From assembly GCF_002891295.1 (NCBI RefSeq), contig NZ_LGUI01000003.1:372001-436000 (forward strand): a stretch of 64,000 nucleotides of DNA. Reading direction: 5' to 3'. How positions within the stretch are numbered: the first letter of the stretch is position 1; the number at the start of each line of letters is the position of its first letter. The DNA is from Streptomyces eurocidicus (GTDB taxonomy: Bacteria; Actinomycetota; Actinomycetes; Streptomycetales; Streptomycetaceae). Shown here piece after piece: positions 47,745-57,293 of the stretch. The notes under the pieces are model-generated. The model did no database searches. It was not told the origin of the DNA and worked only from the letters and a program-made list of their open reading frames with translations. A program made the position numbers and the translations under genes.

Positions 47745-48494
47745 CGGCTGGTCCCCTCGCGGTTCGTTGCTGACCCAGGTGCCCTGGAGCCCCGAGAAGG
47801 ACGAGCGCACATGGATCGGGATGTTGTAACGGCGTGCGTACTCGACGCAGCGGTGCAGCAGCACCTTGGAACCGGAGCTCGCCAGCTCCAGCATGTCCTC
47901 GAACGAGATCCAGTCGATCTTGCGGGCCTTCTTCACGACCCGCGGATCGGCGGTGAAGACCCCGTCGACGTCGGTGTAGATCTCGCACACCTCGGCGTTC
48001 AGCGCGGCGGCCAGTGCGACGGCGGTGGTGTCGCTGCCGCCCCGGCCCAGGGTGGTGATGTCCTTCTTGTCCTGGGACACACCCTGGAAACCGGCCACGA
48101 TCGCGATGTTGCCCGCGTCGACGGACTGCTGGATCCGGCCCGGCGTGACGTCGATGATGCGCGCTTTGTTGTGGACCGAGTCGGTGATGACTCCGGCCTG
48201 GCTGCCCGTGAACGACTGCGCCTCGTGACCGAGGTTTTTGATCGCCATGGCCAGCAGCGCCATGGAGATCCGCTCTCCGGCGGTCAGCAGCATGTCGAAC
48301 TCGCGCCCGGCAGGAATCGGCGAAACCTGCCCGGCGAGGTCGATCAACTCGTCCGTCGTGTCACCCATCGCGGAAACCACGACGACCACCTGGTGGCCGT
48401 TCTTCTTGGCTTCCACGATTCGCTTGGCAACCCGCTTGATGCCTTCGGCATCGGCAACGGAGGAGCCTCCGTACTTCTGCACGACAAGGCCCAC
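47223..48494 (-). CDS. ask: aspartokinase (alpha subunit)
   Basis: 423 residues from the GTG at 48494, with GAGGAGC five bases upstream. The kinase domain begins [20 protein letters not shown]; two ACT domains follow, with the second around [23 protein letters not shown]. It phosphorylates aspartate and is usually inhibited by lysine plus threonine in actinomycetes. TAGACT at 48532-48537 (minus) is a good -10 box. An internal start gives a second product from the same frame. Confidence 0.95.
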   Translation of the reverse strand: MGLVVQKYGGSSVADAEGIKRVAKRIVEAKKNGHQVVVVVSAMGDTTDELIDLAGQVSPIPAGREFDMLLTAGERISMALLAMAIKNLGHEAQSFTGSQAGVITDSVHNKARIIDVTPGRIQQSVDAGNIAIVAGFQGVSQDKKDITTLGRGGSDTTAVALAAALNAEVCEIYTDVDGVFTADPRVVKKARKIDWISFEDMLELASSGSKVLLHRCVEYARRYNIPIHVRSSFSGLQGTWVSNEPRGDQPMEQAIISGVAHDTSEAKVTVVGVPDKPGEAATIFRAISDAEINIDMIVQNVSAASTGLTDISFTLPKTEGRKAIEALEKTKGRVGFDSLRYDDQIAKISLVGAGMKTNPGVTATFFEALSDAGVNIELISTSEIRISVVTRADDANESVRAVHTAFGLDSESDEAVVYGGTGR

Positions 48495-48659
48495 GTGCGC
48501 TCCTCGCAACTATGTGTAATGCGGTCGGCTCAGTCTAACGAGCGGCCGGAATCGGCCACGCGGATACCGCATGGTGAGACGTCCGGCCCGCTCGCTCCAG
48601 GGACGTCCCTGCCCGCTTCCCGGGGCCGCACTCTCGAAGGTGACCCAGGTCACGGGCGG

Positions 48660-48765
48660 GTCCCGGGCCCGGGTCGACGGGGGGGGGCGACACCGGTCCG
48701 GGTTGGTGCCGACGGGGGGCGGCGCCGGCCCGGGTCGGTGTCGACGCGCGGCCGGCGCGCCGGTC
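48660..48765. repeat. G-run-containing direct repeats between ask and the DUF5063 gene
   Basis: Two or three imperfect copies of GTCGACGGGGGG...CGGTCCGGGT-type sequence, including a G-run of eight or more. No gene seen in 48510-48802. Confidence 0.45.
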
Positions 48766-48802
48766 CGTGCCCGCCCTTACGAACCGGCCGGCACCCCGTA
48801 CG

Positions 48803-49459
48803 TCATACGCTCCGCAGCCCCAGCGGCCCGGCGATCTCGGCGGCCATCACCTTCCCGGCCTCCTCCGCCAGCTGCTCCTCCGTGGCCGCGGAGTCCGTGT
48901 CCAGCCCCTGGAGCTCGTCCAGCGGCTGGTCGAGGCGGACGTGCGCGACCAGGGACTGCAGGGCCCGCAGCGCGGCCGAGGCCGTGGGGCCCCAGTTGGA
49001 GAGGTAGGAGAACTGCCACCACCACAGGGCCTCGCTGACCCGGCCGTCGCGGTAGTGCGCCATGCCGTGGCGCAGGTCCGTGATGATGTCGGCCAGATCG
49101 TCGGAGATCCGGCAGGCGACCGGGGCGCTCCGCGGCACATACGGGTCGAAGACCTCGGAATAGACGTCCACCGGGTCGAGCAGGACCGCGAACCGCTCGC
49201 GCAGCTCGTCCACGTCGGGCTCGGGGCCGACGTCCGGTTCGTACCGCTCGTCGGGGAGGAAGTCCTCGTGCGCGCCGAGCCGGCCGCCGGTGAGGAGGAG
49301 CTGGGAGACCTCCAGCAGCAGGAAGGGCACGGCGCTGTCGGGCTCGTCGCCGCGGGACACCTCGGCGACCGCGACGATGAAGCTCTCGATCGAGTCGGCG
49401 ATCTGGACGGCGAAGTCGTCGGGATCGCGCTTGGCGTCATGGAGCGTTGCGTCAGACAT
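48803..49459 (-). CDS. DUF5063-domain protein
   Basis: 218 residues from the ATG at 49459, with GAAGGGAGA upstream. All-helical, with the conserved segments [43 protein letters not shown] and [21 protein letters not shown]. The function is unknown. It overlaps the recR stop by eight bases and sits between recR and ask, as in other Streptomyces. Confidence 0.86.
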   Translation of the reverse strand: MSDATLHDAKRDPDDFAVQIADSIESFIVAVAEVSRGDEPDSAVPFLLLEVSQLLLTGGRLGAHEDFLPDERYEPDVGPEPDVDELRERFAVLLDPVDVYSEVFDPYVPRSAPVACRISDDLADIITDLRHGMAHYRDGRVSEALWWWQFSYLSNWGPTASAALRALQSLVAHVRLDQPLDELQGLDTDSAATEEQLAEEAGKVMAAEIAGPLGLRSV

Positions 49460-50051
49460 CGAGTAGTCGTCTCCCTTCGAAGGCACGCCCGAGCGTGACC
49501 TCGTCGGCGTATTCAAGATCTCCACCCACAGGCAGACCGCTGGCCAGCCGCGTAACCCTCAGACCCATGGGTTTCACCATGCGCGCGAGGTACGTGGCGG
49601 TGGCCTCTCCCTCCAGGTTGGGGTCTGTGGCGAGGATCAGCTCGGTGACGGTGCCGTCCGCGAGCCGGGTGAGCAGCTCACGGATGCGCAGATCGTCCGG
49701 GCCGACGCCCTCGATGGGGCTGATGGCCCCGCCGAGTACGTGGTAGCGGCCGCGGAACTCGCGGGTCCGCTCGATCGCGACGACGTCCTTGGACTCCTCC
49801 ACCACGCAGATGACGGCGGGGTCGCGGCGCGGGTCGAGGCAGACGCGGCAGCGCTCGTCCTGCGCGACGTTGCCGCAGACCGCGCAGAAGCGGACCTTCG
49901 CCTTGACCTCGGTCAGCGCGTGGGCGAGCCGGCGGACGTCGGCCGGCTCGGCCTGGAGGATGTGGAAGGCGATCCGCTGCGCGCTCTTGGGCCCGACGCC
50001 GGGCAGCCTGCCCAGCTCGTCGATGAGGTCCTGGACCACGCCTTCATACAC
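49452..50051 (-). CDS. recR: recombination mediator RecR
   Basis: 199 residues. [20 protein letters not shown] is the helix-hairpin-helix; the zinc finger is [16 protein letters not shown]; the Toprim domain starts [17 protein letters not shown] and includes [15 protein letters not shown]. It loads RecA at gaps with RecF/RecO. It follows the ybaB-like gene in the conserved dnaX-ybaB-recR order. Confidence 0.96.
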   Translation of the reverse strand: MYEGVVQDLIDELGRLPGVGPKSAQRIAFHILQAEPADVRRLAHALTEVKAKVRFCAVCGNVAQDERCRVCLDPRRDPAVICVVEESKDVVAIERTREFRGRYHVLGGAISPIEGVGPDDLRIRELLTRLADGTVTELILATDPNLEGEATATYLARMVKPMGLRVTRLASGLPVGGDLEYADEVTLGRAFEGRRLLDV

Positions 50052-50153
50052 GGATCGAATGCTCCTTCTTGTGTCTCTGTCCGTCGCTGTCTGTCGTTGT
50101 CACCCGGTGTCACCGGGGGACGCCGGGTGACCGCCCGCGGCCGCCCCTGCTCC

Positions 50154-50492
50154 TCAGAAGGGCAGGCCCGGGATGCCGCCGCCCAGGCCCTGGGCGAGCG
50201 GGCCGAGCTTCTGCTGCTGGAGCTGCTGCGCGGCGGCGTTCGCGTCGCGCACGGCGGCGACGACCAGGTCGGCGAGGGTCTCGGTGTCCTCGGGGTCCAC
50301 GGCCTTGGGGTCGATCACCAGGCCCTGGAGCTCACCGGCGCCGGTGACGGTCGCCTTGACCAGGCCGCCGCCCGCGGTGCCGTCGACCAGAGTGCGCGCG
50401 AGCTCCTCCTGGGCCGCCGCGAGGTCCTGCTGCATCTTCTGGGCCTGCTGGAGCAGCTGCTGCATGTTGGGCTGGCCACCACCGGGGATCAC
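50154..50492 (-). CDS. YbaB/EbfC nucleoid-associated protein
   Basis: 112 residues from a [23 protein letters not shown] forms the N-terminal helix; [21 protein letters not shown] is the central beta region and the tail is Gln/Gly-rich. YbaB-type dimers bind DNA and are encoded beside recR and dnaX in most bacteria. Confidence 0.93.
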   Translation of the reverse strand: MIPGGGQPNMQQLLQQAQKMQQDLAAAQEELARTLVDGTAGGGLVKATVTGAGELQGLVIDPKAVDPEDTETLADLVVAAVRDANAAAQQLQQQKLGPLAQGLGGGIPGLPF

Positions 50493-50652
50493 GGTTTCGC
50501 TCCTGGCTGTCGACGACGATGTCTCGGTAGCCCGAGCCTACGTGTTCGCCGGGCGGCGCGCCCTATGCCGTGGGAAGAAGTCCGGTAGGCGCCCGGGGGC
50601 GTACGCGGCGCATCCGGAAGGGGCGCGGATCGCGTACCGAACGTGTGCGGAA

Positions 50653-50682
50653 CGCAGCCGTACGACTACTCGTACGGCTGCG
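50653..50682 (-). terminator. hairpin downstream of dnaX
   Basis: Perfect 12-base arms CGCAGCCGTACG and CGTACGGCTGCG around ACTACT, 128 bases beyond the dnaX stop. The rest of 50493-50809 shows no gene. Confidence 0.7.
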
Positions 50683-50809
50683 TGTGCGGGGCGCGGGCGG
50701 GGGCCGGGGGTTGGCTTCGGCTGGACTTCGACCGGGCCCCGCCGGGGTGCCCGTCGGCTCTCCATCGACTCTCCGCCGGGCCCGCGCCGAGGCCCGCTCG
50801 CCGTCCCGG

Positions 50810-53146
50810 CTACTCGTTGGCGATCTCCTCGATGACCGTGGCACCCAGCTCGCGGACGATGAGGTCGTGGCCGGTCAGGGCGGAGTCGACGAGGTCGGGA
50901 TCGTCCTCGGCGGGCATGTCGTCCTCGGGCGCGACCGGCGGCGGCTCGGGCTCGCGGTGCGCCTGGGAGGCCGCGGGCGGGGCCTGCCGGGCTCGGGCGC
51001 CGGGCCGGGGCCTGCGGCGCGGCGGCCGGGCGGCTCTGCGGGCACCGGTCGCGGCCGGGCCGCCGCCGAAGCCGCCGGGGGTGCCGTAGCCGCCCGCACC
51101 GCCGGGGGGCTCGCGGCGGGCGCCCCGCCGTAGCCGCCGCCGGGACCGCTCGTACCGCCGAAGCCGCCACCGCCGCCACTGCCACCGGCGAACCCGCCGC
51201 CGGCCGGGGCGCCGCCCGGGGCCACGACGAGGTCGATCTTCCACTGCGCACCGTTCATCACATCGCCGACGGCCTGGCGGAGGACGTCCTCGCTGCCGCT
51301 GTTGGCGAAGGAGTCGCGGGCTCCGGGGTTGGCGAAGCCGATCTGGAGGGTGGTGCCGTCGAAGCCGACCACGTCGGCGTTCTGGCTGAGGATGATCCAG
51401 GTGAAGCGACGGCGGTTCTTGACGGCTTCCAGGATGTTCGGCCACATCTGGCGCACGTAGGAGGCGTCGCCGACGGGCGCGGCGGCGGCCGGGGCCGACG
51501 GCTGGGCGTACGAGCTCGCGGGCGCGGGCTGCTGGGCGGTGGGGGCGGGCCCTGCCCCGGGGTGGCGGCGGACGGCCAGGCGCCGGCGGGCTTGGCCGCG
51601 CCGGCACCGCCCTGGCCGGGGCGGCGGCGGTGGGCCAGGCGCCCGCGGTGGGCGTGGCGGCGGGGCCGCCGGGGCTGTGCCGGAGCGGGCGCGGGGGCGC
51701 TCGCGGGGCGGCCGCGCTGGGCCAGGCGCCGGCCTGCGGGGCGCCGGAGGCGGGGCCGAGGCGGGCCGGAAGCGGGCGCGCCCGAGACCGCGGCGCGGGC
51801 CGCGGCGGGGCCGGAAAGCCCGGAGGGGGCGCGGCGGGAGCGACCTGCGGGGCGGCCGGGGCGCTCGGGGCGGCGTGGGCGTCGGGCCCGGGGGCGTATC
51901 CGGCCGCGGGGGCGGAGCCATGGGGCGCCGGGACGTAACCGGCGGGCGGGGTCATGGGCGCCGTCACCATGCCGCCGCCGGCCGCGAGGGCGCCGCGCTC
52001 CAGCTTGTCGAGGCGGGCGCGCACGGAGCGCTCGTCGTCGAAGGCGGCGGGGAGCAGGACGCGGGCGCAGATGAGCTCGAGCTGGAGGCGCGGGGACGTG
52101 GCGCCGCGCATCTCGGTGAGGCCCTCGTTGACCAGGTCGGCGGCGCGGCTGAGCTCGGCGGCGCCGAAGACGGACGCCTGGGCCTGCATGCGCTCGACAA
52201 GGTCGACGGGGGCGTCGATGAGGCCCTTCTCGACGGCGTCGGGGACCGCGGCGAGGATCACCAGGTCGCGCAGGCGCTCCAGGAGGTCGGCGACGAAGCG
52301 GCGGGGGTCGTTGCCGCCCTCGATCACGCGGTCGACGACCTCGAAGGCGGCGGCGCCGTCGCTCGCGGCGAAGGCGTCGACGACGGCGTCGAGGAGGGAG
52401 CCGTCGGTGTAGCCGAGGAGGGACGTCGCCATGGCGTATGTCACACCGTCCTCGGCGGCGCCGGCGAGGAGCTGGTCCATGACGGACATCGAGTCACGGA
52501 CGGATCCGGCGCCGGCGCGCACGACGAGCGGGAGCACGCCGTCCTCGACCGGGATCTTCTCCTGGCCGCAGACCTCGCCCAGGTACTCGCGCAGGGTGCC
52601 GGGGGGCACCAGGCGGAAGGGGTAGTGGTGCGTACGCGACCGGATGGTGCCGATGACCTTCTCGGGCTCGGTGGTCGCGAAGATGAACTTGAGGTGCTCC
52701 GGCGGCTCCTCGACGACCTTCAGCAGGGCGTTGAACCCCGCCGAGGTGACCATGTGGGCCTCGTCGATGATGTAGATCTTGTAGCGGCTGGCGGCGGGGC
52801 CGAAGAACGCCTTTTCCCGCAGGTCACGGGCGTCGTCCACACCACCGTGGGAAGCGGCGTCGATCTCGATGACGTCGATCGAGCCGCGGCCGTTGCGCGC
52901 GAGGTCGATACAGGACTGGCACTCGCCGCAGGGCGTGGGCGTGGGGCCCTGCTCGCAGTTCAGACAGCGGGCGAGGATGCGGGCACTGGTCGTCTTTCCA
53001 CAGCCGCGCGGGCCGCTGAACAGGTACGCGTGATTGACCCTGTTGTTACGCAGCGCCTGCTGCAACGGGGCGGTGACATGCTCCTGACCGATGACCTCGG
53101 CGAAGGACTCGGGACGGTAGCGGCGGTAGAGCGCGAGGGACGACAC
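50810..53146 (-). CDS. dnaX: DNA polymerase III gamma/tau subunit, frame disrupted in the linker
   Basis: Start is GTG 53146 (SSLALYRRYRPESF); the frame is open further upstream but through SRP RNA. P-loop GPRGCGKTTSARILARC, zinc ligands CLNCEQGPTPTPCGECQSC and FALLKVVEEPPEH-type sensor region are intact. After ~residue 430 (about 51830-51540) the sensible protein jumps between frames; tau-domain residues YVRQMWPNILEAVKNRRRFT and LSQNADVVGFDGTTLQIGF are in another frame (51500-51200), and the last segment EIANE is back in the first frame. So several indels, probably assembly errors in GC homopolymers. Confidence 0.9.
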   Translation of the reverse strand: MSSLALYRRYRPESFAEVIGQEHVTAPLQQALRNNRVNHAYLFSGPRGCGKTTSARILARCLNCEQGPTPTPCGECQSCIDLARNGRGSIDVIEIDAASHGGVDDARDLREKAFFGPAASRYKIYIIDEAHMVTSAGFNALLKVVEEPPEHLKFIFATTEPEKVIGTIRSRTHHYPFRLVPPGTLREYLGEVCGQEKIPVEDGVLPLVVRAGAGSVRDSMSVMDQLLAGAAEDGVTYAMATSLLGYTDGSLLDAVVDAFAASDGAAAFEVVDRVIEGGNDPRRFVADLLERLRDLVILAAVPDAVEKGLIDAPVDLVERMQAQASVFGAAELSRAADLVNEGLTEMRGATSPRLQLELICARVLLPAAFDDERSVRARLDKLERGALAAGGGMVTAPMTPPAGYVPAPHGSAPAAGYAPGPDAHAAPSAPAAPQVAPAAPPPGFPAPPRPAPRSRARPLPARLGPASGAPQAGAWPSAAAPRAPPRPLRHSPGGPAATPTAGAWPTAAAPARAVPARPSPPAPGRPPPPRGRARPHRPAARARELVRPAVGPGRRRARRRRLLRAPDVAEHPGSRQEPPSLHLDHPQPERRRGRLRRHHPPDRLRQPRSPRLLRQQRQRGRPPPGRRRCDERCAVEDRPRRGPGRRPGRRRVRRWQWRRWRLRRYERSRRRLRRGARREPPGGAGGYGTPGGFGGGPAATGARRAARPPRRRPRPGARARQAPPAASQAHREPEPPPVAPEDDMPAEDDPDLVDSALTGHDLIVRELGATVIEEIANE

Positions 53147-53333
53147 ACCTACGACGATATCGGGCCCCACCGACAAGTGGTCTCGATCACAGCTCAAGGC
53201 CCCGGTCGCACGCCCCGCGGACCCGCCGCGAGCCCCCGCGAACCCGGCCGACCGGCCCGGGCGTCCTCCGCCGGCCCCGGCGACCGCACCAGGGCCCGGA
53301 CCCCCGAAAACGGCCCACACCCCTGGAAACACA

Positions 53334-53425
53334 AGGGCCCCCCACGCACCCGCCAGAGCCCACTTACCCTTGCTGCCTTCCGGCCCTGGGGGAGTTGGGT
53401 GAGATAGCGCCACGTGAGGGGCTTG
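53334..53425 (-). ncRNA. ffs: signal recognition particle 4.5S-type RNA
   Basis: Minus-strand transcript containing GGGCCGGAAGGCAGCAAGGG, the conserved apical loop of bacterial SRP RNA (GGAAG...AGCA). Its ends pair: GCCCCTCACG at the 5' side and CGTGGGGGGC at the 3' side, closing a ~90-base hairpin. It lies just upstream of dnaX on the same strand, as in many actinobacteria. Confidence 0.9.
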
Positions 53426-53557
53426 CCCTCAGCCTAGCCGATCCCGGCCCGTGCTCGTGCCCCCTCCCCCACCCCGGCACCCCTCGAAGCTCCGCCCGAC
53501 CCCACCTCGGCGGAAGACGTTCGCGAGCACCCCTTCGAGTCTTGTATTGTTTGCGGC

Positions 53558-53642
53558 GGAGGATTCGCCTAGTGGCCTAGGGCGCACGCTTGGAAAGCGT
53601 GTTGGGGGCAACCCCTCACGAGTTCGAATCTCGTATCCTCCG
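53558..53642 (+). tRNA. tRNA-Ser (anticodon GGA)
   Basis: 85 bases: acceptor GGAGGAT with ATCCTCC, anticodon stem CACGC/GCGTG with loop TTGGAAA, a long variable arm typical of class II tRNA, and T-arm ACGAG-TTCGAAT-CTCGT. CCA is not encoded. TATTGT at 53545-53550 is a possible -10. Its last ~25 bases recur at 55949-55973. Confidence 0.95.
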
Positions 53643-53664
53643 CACAGTGCCTCACCGGGCACTA

Positions 53665-53702
53665 CCGAAGGCCCCGACCGGGAAACCGGCCGGGGCCTTC
53701 GG
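53665..53702 (+). terminator. terminator after tRNA-Ser
   Basis: CCGAAGGCCCCG and CGGGGCCTTCGG arms around an inner ACCGG-GAAA-CCGG stem. Confidence 0.85.
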
Positions 53703-53816
53703 CGTTCCGTGGTCACGGTTGCCGGGCGGGCGAACATCCGGCCCTGACTCGCCCCCACCCCAAATCATCCGCTTACCAATAATCCGCGACGGACCGGTTT
53801 TCGTTACCCTGGCGGC

Positions 53817-54302
53817 ATGACCGCCATGGCACCCACCCGCACCGAACCGGACCTGTCCTTCCTCCTGGATCACACGAGTCATGTGCTGCGGACGCAGATG
53901 GCCGCGCGGCTCGGCGAGATCGGGCTGACCCCGCGCATGCACTGCGTCCTCGTCCACGCCCTGGAGGAGGAGCGCACCCAGGCGCAGCTCGCCGAGATCG
54001 GGGACATGGACAAGACCACGATGGTGGTGACCGTCGACGCCCTGGAGAAGGCCGGCCTCGCCGAGCGCAAGCCGTCCAGCACCGACCGGAGGGCGCGGAT
54101 CATCGCGGTGACGGAGGAGGGGGCAAAGGTCGCCGAGGAGAGCCGGAAGATCGTCGATGACGTCCATGAGAGCGCTCTCGGCGCCCTGCCCGACGGCGAG
54201 CGCGATGTGCTGCTCCGGGCACTGAACCGCCTGGTCACGGGCCACCTGGAGACGCCTGCGGAGGGGCCTCGGCAGGCTCGGCGGGCGCGCCAGAAGGGCT
54301 GA
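53817..54302 (+). CDS. MarR-family transcription regulator
   Basis: 161 residues. Winged-helix core: EERTQAQLAEIGDMDKTTMVVTVDALEKAGL is helix-turn-helix plus recognition helix, AERKPSSTDRRARIIAVTEEG the wing with the conserved D-x-R. TACCCT lies six bases before the ATG, suggesting a leaderless message. It precedes the MFS efflux gene on the same strand and probably represses it. Confidence 0.92.
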   Translation: MTAMAPTRTEPDLSFLLDHTSHVLRTQMAARLGEIGLTPRMHCVLVHALEEERTQAQLAEIGDMDKTTMVVTVDALEKAGLAERKPSSTDRRARIIAVTEEGAKVAEESRKIVDDVHESALGALPDGERDVLLRALNRLVTGHLETPAEGPRQARRARQKG

Positions 54303-54363
54303 CCGGAGAGGCCCGCGAACAACCGAATGCAGCCCTCACCGGCCTCTGATCCGTAAAAGATAG

Positions 54364-54389
54364 TCTGCAACAAAACCATCTGCTACGGT
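54364..54389 (+). promoter_or_regulatory. probable promoter/operator of the MFS gene
   Basis: Direct repeats TCTGCAAC and TCTGCTAC overlap TACGGT (54384-54389), a -10-like box ~36 bases before the GTG start. A bound MarR protein here would block transcription; the operator is inferred. Confidence 0.45.
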
Positions 54390-54424
54390 CTCTCCTGTTG
54401 CCTCCACCGACAGGAGAGACCGCT

Positions 54425-55903
54425 GTGCCCACCATCTCCGCACCCGCCTCCGCCCCCTCACGCTCCCGCCTGCTCGCCCTCGGCGTCCTGGCCACCGGGA
54501 TGCTGATGACGGTCCTCGACGGCAGCATCGTGACCGTCGCCATGCCCGCCATCCAGAGCGACCTCGGCTTCACCCCGGCCGGGCTGAGCTGGGTCGTCAA
54601 CGCCTACCTCATCGCCTTCGGCTCGCTCCTCCTGCTCGCCGGCCGCCTCGGCGACATGATCGGCCGCAAGCGGATGTTCCTGGTGGGCACGGGGGTGTTC
54701 ACCGCCGCCTCGCTGCTGGCCGGTGCCGCCGCCTCCCCCGGGGTCCTGATCGCCGCCCGCTTCCTCCAGGGCGTCGGCAGCGCGATGGCCTCCGCCGTCA
54801 GCCTCGGCATCCTCGTCACGCTCTTCACCGAGCCTCGCGAACGGGCCAAGGCCATCGCCGTGTTCAGCTTCACCGGCGCGGCCGGCGCGTCGATCGGACA
54901 GGTTCTGGGCGGCGTCCTCACCGACGCGCTCACCTGGAACTGGATCTTCTTCATCAACCTGCCCATCGGCATCGCGACCCTCCTCGTCGCCCTCCCCGCC
55001 CTGCCCGGTGACCGCGGCCTCGGCCCGAAGGCGGGCGCGGACGCCCTCGGCGCGCTGCTCGTCACCTCCGGCCTGATGCTCGGCATCTACGCGGTGGTCA
55101 AGGTCGAGGAATACGGGGCGGCTTCGGCCCACACGCTCGGTTTCGGTGCCCTGGCGCTCGCCCTGCTCGCCGGATTCCTCGTCCGCCAGGCCACGGCGAA
55201 GAACCCGCTCATGCCGCTGCGGATCTTCCGGTCGCGCAGCGTCTCCGGCGCGAACCTGGTCCAGATGCTGATGGTCGCCGCGCTCTTCTCCTTCCAGCTC
55301 CTCGTCGCGCTCTACCTGCAGAACGTGCTCGGCTACGGCGCCGCCAGGACCGGTCTCGCGATGCTGCCGGCGGCCGCCGTCATCGGCGCGGTGTCCCTCG
55401 GCGCCTCCGCCCGCCTCAACGCCCGCTTCGGCGAGCGCAACGTCCTCCTGGCCGGTCTGGTGCTCCTGGTCGGCGTGCTCGGCCTGCTGACCCGGATACC
55501 CGGTCAGGCCGACCGGGCGAACTACCTCACCGACCTGTTTCCCGTGATGCTCCTCGCCGCCGGATTCGGCCTCGCGCTCCCCGCACTGACCTCGCTGGCC
55601 ATGTCCGGCGCGAAGGAGGAGGACGCGGGCCTCGCCTCCGGCCTCTTCAACACGACCCAGCAGATCGGCATGGCCCTCGGCATCGCCGTCCTCTCCACCC
55701 TGGCCGCCTCCCGCACCGAGTCCCTCACCGCGGCGGGCCGCCCGGCCGCCGAGGCCCTGACCAGCGGCTACCACCTGGCCTTCGCGGCCGGCGCCGGCCT
55801 CCTCGTCACCGCCCTGGCCGTCGCCTTCACGGTCCTCCGCCGCCCGGAGCGGATCCCGCGGAACACCACGGCCGAGCGGGAAGCCCGCCTCGCCGCCCTG
55901 TGA
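54425..55903 (+). CDS. DHA2-type MFS drug-efflux transporter
   Basis: 492 residues from the GTG at 54425, with AGGAGAG six bases upstream. Fourteen membrane helices; LDGSIVTVAMPAIQSDLG (motif D1), LLAGRLGDMIGRKRMF (motif A) and GGVLTDALTWNWIFFINLPIG (motif C-like) are present. It likely exports a toxic compound, driven by protons. Adjacent MarR regulator fits. Next the tRNA-Ser 3' copy follows 45 bases after its stop. Confidence 0.92.
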   Translation: MPTISAPASAPSRSRLLALGVLATGMLMTVLDGSIVTVAMPAIQSDLGFTPAGLSWVVNAYLIAFGSLLLLAGRLGDMIGRKRMFLVGTGVFTAASLLAGAAASPGVLIAARFLQGVGSAMASAVSLGILVTLFTEPRERAKAIAVFSFTGAAGASIGQVLGGVLTDALTWNWIFFINLPIGIATLLVALPALPGDRGLGPKAGADALGALLVTSGLMLGIYAVVKVEEYGAASAHTLGFGALALALLAGFLVRQATAKNPLMPLRIFRSRSVSGANLVQMLMVAALFSFQLLVALYLQNVLGYGAARTGLAMLPAAAVIGAVSLGASARLNARFGERNVLLAGLVLLVGVLGLLTRIPGQADRANYLTDLFPVMLLAAGFGLALPALTSLAMSGAKEEDAGLASGLFNTTQQIGMALGIAVLSTLAASRTESLTAAGRPAAEALTSGYHLAFAAGAGLLVTALAVAFTVLRRPERIPRNTTAEREARLAAL

Positions 55904-55948
55904 TCAGCCGGGACGGACAGCCGGAAAACACGCCGAGGCAATCACTCG

Positions 55949-55973
55949 CGAGTTCGAATCTCTCATCCTCCGC
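55949..55973 (+). repeat. degenerate copy of the tRNA-Ser 3' end (attachment-site-like)
   Basis: 25 bases identical at 23 positions to 53619-53643 of tRNA-Ser (T-arm and acceptor), in the same orientation. The pair brackets the MarR and MFS genes, the arrangement left by integration at a tRNA 3' end or by tRNA gene decay. Confidence 0.75.
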
Positions 55974-55979
55974 CGCACG

Positions 55980-56007
55980 AAGGCCCGGACCGCTCGGTCC
56001 GGGCCTT
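55980..56007 (+). terminator. terminator after the MFS gene / tRNA copy
   Basis: Twelve-base arms AAGGCCCGGACC and GGTCCGGGCCTT around GCTC, followed by TCG. Confidence 0.8.
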
Positions 56008-56104
56008 TCGCGTTCTCGCGGGCGGGAACCGGCCGCCCGGGGGCGTCCACTCGCACCCCGCCGTACTCCGTCAGGGCGCTTCGCCCGGTTTGCCTGGATA
56101 TGCT

Positions 56105-57259
56105 GTGAAAGTGGTTAAATCTGGCCGGCTCCGGCCCCGTCGTCGTCATGGACGGGGGCCGCTCACGCCGCTGTCACTGTCACCGGTGATCCTCACCGTT
56201 GTCATCGCCAGCCTGGCCTACACCACCCCCAGGAGCATGGCCTTCAGCCGGCTGCTGCCCGCCGCGCCCGCCCTCGCCGCCGCCATGTGGCCCGTCCTCC
56301 CCACCGTCCTGCTGGGGACCGTCTGTCTCTTTCTCATGATCGGGCTCGGCATCGTCTTCCCCGACCTGGGGACGGGGTACACGGCGGCCGGGATCGTCGC
56401 GGTGACCGTGGCCGCCGCGTACGGGAGCCACGTCCGGCTCCAGCGGGAGCAGTCCCTCTTCCAGGTCCGGCTCGTCGCCGACGCGGCCCAGCAGGTCGTC
56501 CTGAGCCCCATGCCGCGCCGCTTCGGGGGCATCGAGATCGAGTCGCTGTACCTCGCCGCCGCCGCGGAGGCCCGGATCGGCGGCGACTTCTACGAGGTGG
56601 CCGACACCCCTTACGGCGTGCGGCTGCTCATCGGGGACGTACGGGGCAAGGGGCTGCCCGCGGTGGGGACGGCCGCCGCCGTGGTCAACTCCTTCCGGGA
56701 GGCCGCCTACGACGAACCCGACCTGAGCGGCATCGCCCGCCGGCTGGAGGCCAGCAGCACCCGGTACAGCGCCGCCTTCTCCCCCGAGGACCTGACGGAA
56801 CGCTTCTCCACCGCCGTCCTCGTCGAGATCCCGCACGACGACGGCCACCTCAGGATCCTCAACTGCGGGCATCCCCCACCGCTGCTCCTCAACCACGGCG
56901 AACTCCGCGTCCTGGAGCCCACCGCCCCCTCGCCGCTGCTCAATCTCGCCGAGCTGATCGGCGACCACTACAGCGTCGACACGATCGCCTTCGCCCCCGG
57001 TGACCTGCTGCTCCTCTACACCGACGGCGTCACCGAGGCCCGGGACCGCGACGGCGGGTTCTTCCCGCTCGCGACCTGGATGGGCGGGCAGCCCCCCGGG
57101 CGGCCCCGCGAGCTGCTCGACGCCCTCCACCGCGACCTCCTCCGCTACAGCGGGGGCGGCCTCGACGACGACATCGCCGCCCTCTCCGTACGGCTACGGG
57201 AACGGGAAGCGGAACCGGAAGCGGAAGCGCCATCCGGCGGGGCGGCCGGTCGCGCCTGA
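56105..57259 (+). CDS. membrane PP2C (SpoIIE-like) serine phosphatase
   Basis: 384 residues from GTG 56105; GTG 56111 is also possible, with TATGCT six bases before it (leaderless). Three or four membrane helices cover the first ~110 residues. A PPM-family phosphatase follows: AAEARIGGDFYEV and LLIGDVRGKGLPAVGTAA carry the metal-binding acids, and LLLYTDGVTEARD and DDDIAALSVRL the others. Similar Streptomyces proteins dephosphorylate anti-anti-sigma factors. No partner is next to it. Confidence 0.9.
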   Translation: MKVVKSGRLRPRRRHGRGPLTPLSLSPVILTVVIASLAYTTPRSMAFSRLLPAAPALAAAMWPVLPTVLLGTVCLFLMIGLGIVFPDLGTGYTAAGIVAVTVAAAYGSHVRLQREQSLFQVRLVADAAQQVVLSPMPRRFGGIEIESLYLAAAAEARIGGDFYEVADTPYGVRLLIGDVRGKGLPAVGTAAAVVNSFREAAYDEPDLSGIARRLEASSTRYSAAFSPEDLTERFSTAVLVEIPHDDGHLRILNCGHPPPLLLNHGELRVLEPTAPSPLLNLAELIGDHYSVDTIAFAPGDLLLLYTDGVTEARDRDGGFFPLATWMGGQPPGRPRELLDALHRDLLRYSGGGLDDDIAALSVRLREREAEPEAEAPSGGAAGRA

Positions 57260-57293
57260 GGGCCTGAGCGCCTGAGCGCCTCCCGGGACGCCC

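Noticed and set aside
50810..53146. Programmed dnaX frameshift
   Set aside because: Frame changes are several, net in-frame, and lie in the linker without a slippery heptamer and stop nearby; indel errors fit better.
53147..53413. Upstream extension of the dnaX frame
   Set aside because: It would cover the SRP RNA gene; the conserved protein begins at the GTG at 53146.
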